DNA from: Candidatus Profundicultor aquiphilus
Lineage (GTDB): Bacteria > Atribacterota > Atribacteria > Atribacterales > Caldatribacteriaceae
Direction: 5' to 3'
Assembly: GCA_013314795.1 (NCBI GenBank)
Contig: JABUEZ010000159.1
Location: 1 to 5,405, forward strand
DNA: 5,405 nt
Shown here: positions 1-5,104 of the stretch, piece after piece
Layout of the letters: every line of letters starts with the position of its first letter
Position numbering within the stretch: position 1 is the stretch's first letter
Program-made: the position numbers and the translations under genes
The notes under the pieces: model-generated
Seen by the model: the letters and a program-made list of their open reading frames with translations, nothing else
Databases searched by the model: none
Told to the model about the DNA's origin: nothing

Positions 1-657
1 TTTCATCCCGTAAACGTGGGTTCTTTTGTCGTATCGTAGCACTGCGACACCCTGAGTGGCGAGTCCCCAGGCAAGATCCCGAAAGGGTTTATTGCTCATA
101 ACGGTTTCATCACGGTCGTTGGGGCCAGAACCGTGAATCAGGACAACCGCCGGAAAAGGTCCTTCGTCCCTGGGGATGGTTAAAGTGCCGGGAAGTTCCC
201 ACCCAGGAATACCAAAGGTGATTTCCCGCTCGGAAAACCGACTCTGGTCAACGTAAGGGGGAGGGGTGTACTGGTGTTCTGTATAGGGAAGAAAATATAG
301 ACCGGCAATTTTCCCATCGCCATCAATAGCTACCTGGGCAAGAAGGGTCATTCTTTCGAACCGGCAGAGGATGTTCGCGACAAGATACCCATCCTTTGTG
401 GTGGCGGTTCTGGTCTCAAAAGAAAGGAGTTTCCCGAGGTCTTTTTTCATGTCCTCCCACATTTTTTGCAAAGCTTGCCGGGGAAGGAGTTCCTGCATCT
501 TTTGATCTTCCATGTTGTAGGCTTCCTCGTAGCGTTCCTCTTTGAGAAGATTGAGAAAAAGAATTGGGTTTTCTACAGAATTGGCCCTGGAATGCTCTGG
601 AAAAATAAAAACAAGCAAGAGTCCCAGGGCAATGGTAAAGATGGTTCCGATTTTCAT
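1..657 (-). CDS. Exported alpha/beta hydrolase with N-terminal DUF3887-like domain (3' end missing)
   Basis: This reading frame is open for 219 codons from ATG at 657 to the window edge, so the C-terminal part is missing. Residues 1-25 form a signal peptide: a short basic start, a hydrophobic core (about 5-19) and a likely signal peptidase I site after S-R-A (25). Residues about 30-120 resemble the DUF3887 domain (LLKEERYEEAYN near the start) that often precedes secreted hydrolases. After a Tyr/Pro-rich linker comes the hydrolase fold, with GTLTIPRDEGPFPAVVLIHG leading into HGSGPNDRDE at 175-184 (oxyanion-hole region) and then NKPFRDLAWGLATQGVAVLRYDKRT, very typical of the esterase/dienelactone-hydrolase-like proteins of this family. 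The catalytic Ser, Asp and His would lie beyond the edge. GAAAGGAG (674-667) sits 9 nt before the ATG. Family members act on esters or peptides outside the cytoplasm; the substrate here cannot be told. Its own promoter (694-722) suggests it is transcribed alone or leads an operon running off the left edge. Confidence 0.9.
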   Translation of the reverse strand, partial: MKIGTIFTIALGLLLVFIFPEHSRANSVENPILFLNLLKEERYEEAYNMEDQKMQELLPRQALQKMWEDMKKDLGKLLSFETRTATTKDGYLVANILCRFERMTLLAQVAIDGDGKIAGLYFLPYTEHQYTPPPYVDQSRFSEREITFGIPGWELPGTLTIPRDEGPFPAVVLIHGSGPNDRDETVMSNKPFRDLAWGLATQGVAVLRYDKRTHVYGMK

Positions 658-693
658 GATGGTAAACTCCTTTCGATACTTATGTTGGTATTC

Positions 694-722
694 AAAATAC
701 ACGAAAAAACTAATCCTTTCAA
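694..722 (-). promoter_or_regulatory. Sigma70-like promoter of the hydrolase gene
   Basis: On the minus strand TTGAAA (722-717) is separated by 17 nt from TATTTT (699-694). That gives 4-5 matches per hexamer at the optimal spacing. The predicted transcript start, near 687, leaves a leader of about 30 nt containing the GAAAGGAG ribosome site. No experiment is available. Confidence 0.55.
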
Positions 723-776
723 GATAAAAATTCGAACAGTTATTTTGGAAGTGGTTAGTGGTAAATAAAGGTAGCT

Positions 777-802
777 GGTGGGGGAACCATGGTTCCCCCA
801 CC
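777..802 (-). terminator. Perfect 26-bp palindrome, likely terminator of the lipoprotein gene
   Basis: Both 13-nt arms are perfectly complementary (left arm GGTGGGGGAACCA). This would fold into an 11-bp GC-rich stem with a CATG loop, 11 nt beyond the stop codon of the lipoprotein gene. On the minus strand the stem is followed by AGCTACCTTTATTTACC, which is only moderately T-rich, so termination may be imperfect. The plus-strand side has no T-run. An operator or a transcript-stabilising hairpin is possible, but the position favours a 3' end signal. Confidence 0.55.
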
Positions 803-813
803 TAGGATTGGCG

Positions 814-1584
814 TTACGGGGTAACGACAACAACTGTCATGGTAGGTGTTGTGCAGGGGTTACCTGCCTGGTCGGTGATGGTCAGTGGTCCTGCGACAAT
901 CAGGCTGACGCCTATACTTGTTCCGGTAACGAGCTGGTCGGAGTTCCATTTGCCGGTAAGGGTTACCGTTTTCTGGTCGGCGCCAAGGCTGATTTGGGTC
1001 AAAGTGAATACCGACCCCCCAGTGGGGACGATAGTAAAGAAAGGTGAGGGGACAACGGTAAACACGTTCATGTCGTTAATGACCACCGGTTCGTTGAACA
1101 CCACAGTGATAGTGGGTGCGCTACCAAGTGGTGCGTCAGCTTTTGCGCTTCCCGAGGCAAGATAAGGTTTAGTACCGTCGATTTCCAGAATAAACGGGGT
1201 GGCATCGCTTTCGGCAAGGTCTGGTTGTTTGGCCGTAAATCGAAGCTCCACAGTTCCTTCGGTGGTTCCAGCAATCCAGGTATAAATGAAACTTCCGGAA
1301 GGGTCGGTAACCGTTGCTCCCACCAGTGTTGCTCCCACATACACCCGGATCTGGGCACTGGCCGGACCCTGGCCAATAAATTGAACTGCCGTTCCTGGCT
1401 GGATGGCATCACCACTCTGCAAGGTTCTGGTTCCAGCTTGGGCAAGAGTAATCGAAGGTTTTGCCGTTACCGTCGGCGAAGCGGTCGGAGTTGGTGTGGG
1501 TGTAGGGGTAGTTCCCGAACATCCCACGATGAGAAACATGGAAAAAGCGAAAAGGCACAGATACGATATCCAGCGTGCACGCAT
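814..1584 (-). CDS. Lipoprotein with Pro/Thr linker and Ig-like domains
   Basis: This is a 256-residue predicted lipoprotein. Residues 1-21 form a basic then hydrophobic signal sequence ending in a lipobox (L-I-V-G-C), with the lipidated Cys at 22. A low-complexity Thr-Pro linker follows (about 25-40). Residues about 45-135 look like a first beta-sandwich (V-x-V-Y-V-G...T-D-P-S-G-S-F-x-Y-x-W, typical of bacterial Ig-like modules). Residues about 138-256 match the SbsA/Big_5 type of Ig-like domain: it opens with T-K-P-Y, has an ITVVFNEPV strand, and closes with LTITDQAGNP. No catalytic residues are evident, so a structural, adhesive or scaffold role at the envelope is inferred. The ATG at 1584 was chosen over an upstream in-frame start at 1644 because AAGGGGGG lies 7 nt before it and it gives a proper signal peptide. 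The gene is on the same strand as the hydrolase but separated by a palindrome and a promoter. Confidence 0.85.
   Translation of the reverse strand: MRARWISYLCLFAFSMFLIVGCSGTTPTPTPTPTASPTVTAKPSITLAQAGTRTLQSGDAIQPGTAVQFIGQGPASAQIRVYVGATLVGATVTDPSGSFIYTWIAGTTEGTVELRFTAKQPDLAESDATPFILEIDGTKPYLASGSAKADAPLGSAPTITVVFNEPVVINDMNVFTVVPSPFFTIVPTGGSVFTLTQISLGADQKTVTLTGKWNSDQLVTGTSIGVSLIVAGPLTITDQAGNPCTTPTMTVVVVTP
1465..1512 (-). repeat. Short Thr-Pro coding repeat (linker of the lipoprotein)
   Basis: A degenerate hexanucleotide repeat encodes alternating Thr and Pro just after the lipidated cysteine (about residues 25-40). Such stretches act as flexible extended linkers that lift the folded domains off the membrane. 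The codons vary between units, so slippage is less likely than in a perfect repeat. Confidence 0.6.
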
Positions 1585-1615
1585 ATTCTTTCCCCCCTTA
1601 GGATTTGATAATGGT

Positions 1616-1644
1616 ATTCTATACCCTTTTTGGAAAAAAAGCAA
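1616..1644 (-). promoter_or_regulatory. Possible promoter of the lipoprotein gene
   Basis: On the minus strand TTGCTT (1644-1639) and TAGAAT (1621-1616) are 17 nt apart. The -10 is good (5 of 6) and the -35 weak (3 of 6). A-tracts lie across the spacer and upstream. A start near 1609 would give a leader of about 25 nt that includes the AAGGGGGG ribosome site. Confidence 0.35.
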
Positions 1645-1926
1645 AAACTTTCAAGGCAGTGTTAATTGTGACAGAAATGCTTTTCAAAAAATCGTTTTCC
1701 TTTTGGACTTTCACAAAAATAAGCGATTTTATACTGATCCGTACACCTTTCAAATCCCTAATGGCTATATCGCACGGGTTTCTCCTGCTTATTAGCATTT
1801 TCGATATAAGTAAAAAAAAGACCTTTTATCCCTTTGCGGCTTTGCTATATTGTAATAATAGGTAAATTTTGTCTTTAAGGTTAAGGGAAAGGTTTTGCAG
1901 AAACATTATGTGAGAGGGGATAGAAG
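1645..1926. other. AT-rich intergenic stretch with no recognised gene
   Basis: No frame on either strand shows a recognisable protein, and I see no tRNA, riboswitch or CRISPR-like pattern. It is rich in T and A tracts. TATATT (1846-1851) and TAATAA nearby could be a plus-strand -10, but no good -35 stands at the right distance. The region probably holds the lipoprotein promoter at its left end and untranslated sequence beyond the receiver gene at its right. Confidence 0.5.
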
Positions 1927-2115
1927 ATGGATTCTCCTTTTGCGTTGCTTTTCGCAAAGCACAGAAGCAATCCCATCCGAGGCCTCATTTTTATCATTCT
2001 TATTTGTTTCCGTTTTCTATTTCTTGAAGTTTCCGCTTTTTATATTTTTTTTCATTCACGAAAACGGAAAGGAAGTCAGAATTTGCTTTTTCTCCCATCC
2101 TCATATGCTGCATAG
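1927..2115 (+). CDS. Doubtful small membrane protein
   Basis: This is a 62-codon ORF with an AGAGGGG ribosome-site-like sequence (1913-1919) 7 nt before ATG. It would encode a short polar N-terminus, one hydrophobic stretch (about residues 18-43, with Phe, Ile and Leu dominating) and a basic segment H-S-R-K-R-K-G, consistent with a single-pass membrane peptide. Against it: the hydrophobicity follows directly from T-rich DNA (another frame of the same strand is equally hydrophobic), no homologous family is recognised, and its last 40 bases overlap the receiver gene antisense. A 6-bp hairpin (TGCTTT/AAAGCA, 1946-1961) lies inside. I rate it more likely spurious than real. Confidence 0.2.
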   Translation: MDSPFALLFAKHRSNPIRGLIFIILICFRFLFLEVSAFYIFFHSRKRKGSQNLLFLPSSYAA

Positions 2116-2459
2116 ATAGAGGAAAAGAAGTCTTCCATTGAACCTCCTTTAACAAGGTACGTAAAGGCCCCGTTCCGTTTCGCTGCTTCCTGGAAATCCG
2201 GATTGTTATACAGGGAAAGAACAATAACCCGGATGTTTTTCCATTGATTTGTAATGTCCTGAATAAGCTGAGATCCATTTGCATCGGGAAGGACGAAGTC
2301 CATGATAACCACATCGGGAGAAGTTCGTTTAATGGACCGGAGCACATTTCGTGCTTTGGTTCCTATCCCAACAACTTTCATATCTTCTCGTTTCTCGATA
2401 AGGGTCATGAGCCCTTCGAGAAAGAGACGATCGTTATCGATGAGAAAAATCCGAATTAT
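2076..2459 (-). CDS. Stand-alone response-regulator receiver protein, apparent ATA start
   Basis: The frame encodes a complete receiver domain of 127 residues with no output domain. With the start at 2459 it reads (M)IRIFLIDNDRLFLEGL, matching the normal beginning of NarL/FixJ-type receivers. The acidic pocket is D8-N9-D10 (usual pattern Asp-Asp), the phosphoacceptor is D54 in VVIMDFVLPDANG, the switch Ser is S82 in VIVLS and the conserved Lys is K104 in YLVKGG. The protein stops right after helix 5, and I found no helix-turn-helix remnant in any frame downstream. No ATG, GTG or TTG occurs in frame before codon 18 (ATG at 2408), and starting there would remove strand 1 and the acidic pocket. 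An ideal AAGGAGG stands 7 nt before the in-frame ATA. It is divergent from a kinase/regulator operon, so it probably takes part in the same phosphorelay as a phosphate sink or protein-binding regulator. A damaged gene is the alternative. Confidence 0.75.
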   Translation of the reverse strand: MIRIFLIDNDRLFLEGLMTLIEKREDMKVVGIGTKARNVLRSIKRTSPDVVIMDFVLPDANGSQLIQDITNQWKNIRVIVLSLYNNPDFQEAAKRNGAFTYLVKGGSMEDFFSSIYAAYEDGRKSKF

Positions 2460-2466
2460 ACATATA

Positions 2467-2473
2467 CCTCCTT
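2467..2473 (-). promoter_or_regulatory. Ribosome binding site that decides the receiver start
   Basis: AAGGAGG on the minus strand is a full match to the Shine-Dalgarno core. It lies 7 nt before the in-frame ATA (2459-2457) and 10 nt before the in-frame ATT. The only nearby ATG (2463-2461) is 3 nt away, out of frame, and reaches a stop after 9 codons. Confidence 0.6.
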
Positions 2474-2479
2474 CCGCCT

Positions 2480-2508
2480 TTTATAGGTAAACAGAACATC
2501 TTTCTCAA
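2480..2508 (-). promoter_or_regulatory. Sigma70-like promoter of the receiver gene
   Basis: TTGAGA (2508-2503) and TATAAA (2485-2480) are separated by 17 nt on the minus strand, a good match to consensus. The predicted start near 2473 puts the Shine-Dalgarno at the very 5' end of the transcript, giving an unusually short leader of about 14 nt. Confidence 0.6.
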
Positions 2509-2520
2509 CGCATCCTCTTT

Positions 2521-2576
2521 TTGACCCCCCCCTCATACCCAAAAGTCCCAAAATATATGTACTTTTAATGGGTCAA
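2521..2576. promoter_or_regulatory. Candidate shared operator: inverted GGGTCAA pair between divergent promoters
   Basis: TTGACCC (2521-2527) and GGGTCAA (2570-2576) form an exact inverted repeat 42 nt apart. Read toward its own promoter, each arm is GGGTCAA. It ends 12 nt upstream of the receiver -35 and 8 nt upstream of the proposed kinase -35. Between them are an inner inverted pair AAAAGT/ACTTTT (2541-2546, 2561-2566) and a tandem CCCAAAA (2538-2544, 2547-2553). This arrangement suits binding of a LuxR/NarL-type regulator, such as the one encoded downstream; that link is inferred. Confidence 0.4.
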
Positions 2577-2584
2577 CAGTCCCT

Positions 2585-2613
2585 TTAAGTGGGAAAAGGA
2601 GACACGATATAAT
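2585..2613 (+). promoter_or_regulatory. Likely promoter of the kinase-regulator operon
   Basis: A perfect TATAAT (2608-2613) lies 17 nt after TTAAGT (2585-2590), a poor -35 (3 of 6). A strong -10 with a weak -35 is typical of activator-dependent promoters, and GGGTCAA sits just upstream. The expected start is near 2620, giving a leader of about 75 nt. Confidence 0.5.
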
Positions 2614-2678
2614 GCTCAAGGTCGGGGGTGTGCGTCAGTTTTATGTGAGAAAAAAGTACTCTTTTGGATCAACATAAC

Positions 2679-2687
2679 AGGAGGGGG
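2679..2687 (+). promoter_or_regulatory. Ribosome binding site deciding the kinase start
   Basis: AGGAGGGGG precedes ATG 2694 with 9 nt between AGGAGG and the codon. It lies inside the extension that would be translated from the upstream in-frame TTG at 2664, which has no such site, so ATG 2694 is preferred. Confidence 0.65.
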
Positions 2688-2693
2688 AAGGAA

Positions 2694-4304
2694 ATGCGGG
2701 GAATTTGTCACGATGTTGATCCTGAGGAGATGTGGTATTATGCTTTTTCCCTCGAGGAGAGTGGTTTTCTATTCCTCTTAAAAATTCTGAGAGAGTTTCG
2801 TGCTTCTTCAGGAACTCTCGCTATTATGGACCCTCACCAAACGAGACTCCGAGTCATTGCCTCTTCTGGTCTTTTTCGCTCCCATCTTTGGCAATCTTTA
2901 TATCTTCCTCTTCAGAAGGTTTCAGCCCATGTTCTTAAACAAGGAGAAGCAGTATATATCGATGTGTTTCGTGGTTCTCCCTTGCCTCTGACCTATAGAA
3001 GGACGCGTGATGCTTCTTCAGTTTGCTTGCCTCTGAGGGATTCACGGGAAAGGATTATAGGTATACTCTCTCTCAACAAGAAAGAAGGGTTTTTTGACTC
3101 TTTTCTTCTATCGCTTCTTGAAAGGTCTGTGCGGAAATTCTCGGGATTTATCGAGAACCTGGAACGGGCCGTTGAGCAAGAACACGCCATGTGGGCGTTA
3201 GAGAAAGCTTCTCGGATTCTCGGGAGTATTACCTGCGTCGCAGAGTTGCAGGAAACAGTTCGAAAAATACTGCGGGCCTTTAGAATTGTGGTACCAACCC
3301 AGTATGCAGTGTTCTTTGTGCTTCTCCCAAACGGGAAGGCTGTCGCTGCAATGTCCCGAAAGGTTTCCCAACTTTTTCCTCCCAGACTTCGGAAGAAACT
3401 TGCTCAGGTCTTTGCTCCACTCTTCCAGAAAAAATGGTTGATAGTGTCTGGTCCTCAGGATATCCCGGGTTTACAGGATGTGCTCTGTGTGGATGAGTCT
3501 TTGCAGGTTCTTGTATTTCCTCTCTACTGGCGGAGCTGTTTTCTGGGTGCTTTTTTGGCTCTGGTGAAAAGTGTTCCTGGTGAATTGTCCCGTGCTTTTC
3601 TTGGTATTCTGGGAAACTTTGTGACGGAGATTTTACGGAATCTCGTTTTTGCCGAGGGGGTTCATGAAGATATCGAGAGGGAACGTCTTCGTATTGCTCA
3701 GGATATTCACGACCGCATTGCTCAAGACCTTGCTGGGGCAGAAATGTACTGCAAAAGTTTGCGAGAAATGCTTCTCAAAAATGGGGGCTCCGAAAAAGAA
3801 ACCTTGTCTCTTTGTCTGTCCCTGGAGGGATTCCTTTCTTCCTGCACCCAGGAAGCAAGAAAAATGTTAAAAGAACTGAGAGGAAAAGATGGGGTAGATA
3901 ATACGAGTTTTTTCCTCAAGGAAGCACTGCTCTCAAAGCTCAATCGTCTTTTTGGTTATCAGGGAGTGCCGTATGTCCTGGAATTTAGGCTTTCTGAGGA
4001 AGATTTGCCTTCTTCTGTACGAAAAGAAATCTTTCTTATCCTTGGAGAGTGCTTTGTCAATGCCTGGAAACACGCCCAGGCAACGTCGCTTAAGGTCAAA
4101 GTGGGACGTTACCGGAACTGGATATACCTTTTGGTGTGGGACAATGGGAAGGGTTTTTGCCCCGAAGAGGGGAATTTGAGAGAAGATGCTTTTGGCCTCC
4201 GGGGAATTACAGAGCGGGTGGTTTCTTCTGGAGGCGTTATGCGGATAAACTCTGCGCCTTGCAAGGGAACAAGAATTGGGGTGATGATTCCTGGCAGTCA
4301 ATGA
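2694..4304 (+). CDS. Cytoplasmic NarL-family sensor histidine kinase with two GAF-like domains
   Basis: This is a 536-residue kinase without signal peptide or membrane segment, so it senses an internal or diffusible signal. Residues about 20-150 form a first GAF-like domain (SSGTLAIMD and, later, SSVCLPLRD...IIGILSLNKK). Residues about 172-320 form a second, more divergent GAF-like domain. No obvious metal or haem ligand cluster is visible. A HisKA_3-type dimerisation region follows, with ERERLRIAQDIHDRIAQDLAG and the phosphorylated His at 339. The HATPase_c domain has the N-box ECFVNAWKHA (Asn 456), DNGKGF at 483-488, the FGLRGI box at 500-505 and GTRIGVMIP near 525. All catalytic boxes are present. 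ATG 2694 has an AGGAGG site. The gene is followed directly by a NarL-type response regulator, its likely partner, and its stop codon overlaps an ATG (ATGA, 4301-4304) that is not in the regulator frame. The signal is unknown. Confidence 0.93.
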   Translation: MRGICHDVDPEEMWYYAFSLEESGFLFLLKILREFRASSGTLAIMDPHQTRLRVIASSGLFRSHLWQSLYLPLQKVSAHVLKQGEAVYIDVFRGSPLPLTYRRTRDASSVCLPLRDSRERIIGILSLNKKEGFFDSFLLSLLERSVRKFSGFIENLERAVEQEHAMWALEKASRILGSITCVAELQETVRKILRAFRIVVPTQYAVFFVLLPNGKAVAAMSRKVSQLFPPRLRKKLAQVFAPLFQKKWLIVSGPQDIPGLQDVLCVDESLQVLVFPLYWRSCFLGAFLALVKSVPGELSRAFLGILGNFVTEILRNLVFAEGVHEDIERERLRIAQDIHDRIAQDLAGAEMYCKSLREMLLKNGGSEKETLSLCLSLEGFLSSCTQEARKMLKELRGKDGVDNTSFFLKEALLSKLNRLFGYQGVPYVLEFRLSEEDLPSSVRKEIFLILGECFVNAWKHAQATSLKVKVGRYRNWIYLLVWDNGKGFCPEEGNLREDAFGLRGITERVVSSGGVMRINSAPCKGTRIGVMIPGSQ

Positions 4305-4335
4305 TCGTTTTTCCTATTCCGAATCTGATGGCCCT

Positions 4336-4989
4336 TTGGCTATTGTGGATGACCATGTCCTTTTTGCTGATGGTCTCAGAAACCTTCTGGAAACACGGGG
4401 AAATATTGAGAAATGTTTCGTATACCGGAATGGCACCGAAGCTCTGCAGAAAATTCCTTTAGAACGGCCCTGTCTTGCCCTTGTAGATGTGCATCTTCCT
4501 GACATGGATGGGACGGAACTCACCCGAAGGCTTCAGGGAAAGGTCCCGTATCTCAAAGTTGTCATGCTCACGGTGGATGAAGAGCTGGAAACAGTGTTGC
4601 GGGCTATTACTGCTGGGGCGGTGGGATATCTTGTGAAAAATTCTCCTTTCCCAAGAATTCTCCAGGGAATTCGTGCGGCCCTTCAGGGAGAACTCGTTAT
4701 TGGTGCTGAAGTTGCACCGTTCGTTATCGGTGAACTCAAAAAGATATACTTCCGTCGGGAAAAAAAAGGACCTTCTCCTATTTTCCAGGTCTTGAGTCCC
4801 CGGGAACGGGAAATTCTTCGGGCTGTGGCTGAAGGGAAAAGCAACGCTGCCATTGCTGAGGAATTTTTCATTGCTGAGAAAACAGTAAAAAACCACTTAA
4901 CCAGTATTCTCACTAAGCTTAACATTGAAAACCGCGTCAAACTCATCGTCTTTGCTCTGAAAGAAGGACTTCTGGAAGACCAGGGATAG
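4336..4989 (+). CDS. NarL/FixJ-type DNA-binding response regulator (TTG start likely)
   Basis: This is a 217-residue regulator as annotated. The receiver has the acidic pair D5-D6 followed by H7 (AIVDDHVLFADGL), the phosphoacceptor D51 in LVDVHLPDMDG, T79 in VVMLT and K101 in GYLVKN. After a linker (about 120-150) comes the LuxR-type helix-turn-helix (152-213): LSPREREIL, AVAEGKSNAAIAEEF and TVKNHLTSILTKLNI, all well conserved. It should bind DNA as a dimer once phosphorylated by the kinase just upstream. The start is awkward: only TTG 4336 and GTG 4345 are usable in frame after the preceding TGA at 4285, no Shine-Dalgarno is clear, and TTG leaves strand 1 about three residues shorter than usual. 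The ATG overlapping the kinase stop is displaced by one base. Translation may be coupled to the kinase, or the true N-terminus may be hidden by an indel. Confidence 0.92.
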   Translation: MAIVDDHVLFADGLRNLLETRGNIEKCFVYRNGTEALQKIPLERPCLALVDVHLPDMDGTELTRRLQGKVPYLKVVMLTVDEELETVLRAITAGAVGYLVKNSPFPRILQGIRAALQGELVIGAEVAPFVIGELKKIYFRREKKGPSPIFQVLSPREREILRAVAEGKSNAAIAEEFFIAEKTVKNHLTSILTKLNIENRVKLIVFALKEGLLEDQG

Positions 4990-5009
4990 GACTTCCTGGT
5001 TTCTCTTTT
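4979..5009 (+). terminator. Probable intrinsic terminator of the two-component operon
   Basis: ACCAGG (4979-4984) pairs with CCTGGT (4995-5000), extendable with a G-T and an A-T pair, and is followed by TTCTCTTTT. The regulator's TAG stop (4987-4989) lies in the loop. A competing GGAAG/CTTCC stem is possible. The stem is short, so strength is uncertain. Confidence 0.5.
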
Positions 5010-5091
5010 GGGACTTTAAGGTCTAAATTGGGTCCTCGAGTCGATGCCCATGAAATTTCCTCCTCTTTATGCTTTGTGTAGATATTCCCAA

Positions 5092-5100
5092 GAGAGGTGA
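5092..5100 (+). promoter_or_regulatory. Ribosome binding site supporting a GTG start at 5105
   Basis: GAGAGGTGA (continuing to T at 5101) contains an 8-base match, GAGGTGAT, to the extended Shine-Dalgarno. The core is 7 nt from GTG 5105 and 10 nt from GTG 5108. The ATG at 5100 is in another frame and ends after about 36 codons. Confidence 0.55.
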
Positions 5101-5104
5101 TGGG

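Noticed and set aside
466..768. Plus-strand 100-codon frame
   Set aside because: It is antisense to the hydrolase signal peptide and DUF3887 region, whose minus-strand frame shows clear family motifs.
778..1608. Several plus-strand frames (and one other minus frame) across the lipoprotein gene
   Set aside because: They are shadows of the lipoprotein, which has a lipobox and Ig-like motifs; the shadows show no domain.
1585..1644. 20-codon N-terminal extension of the lipoprotein
   Set aside because: It would bury the signal peptide, lacks a ribosome site, and overlaps the likely promoter. ATG 1584 has AAGGGGGG 7 nt before it.
2000..2347. Second minus-strand frame through the receiver
   Set aside because: It is a shadow frame; the receiver motifs are all in the other frame. 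Its Lys-rich tail comes from AT-rich DNA.
2455..2460. Perfect TATAAT on the minus strand at the start of the receiver gene, as a second promoter
   Set aside because: No acceptable -35 stands 16-18 nt upstream and there is no proper extended -10, so it was not annotated.
2664..2693. TTG start for the kinase
   Set aside because: No ribosome site precedes it, while a strong AGGAGG lies inside this segment, correctly spaced for ATG 2694.
5010..5104. Promoter for the exported protein at the right edge
   Set aside because: Candidates (TTGGGT-17-TGAAAT; TTTCCT-17-TAGATA) match consensus too poorly to support.
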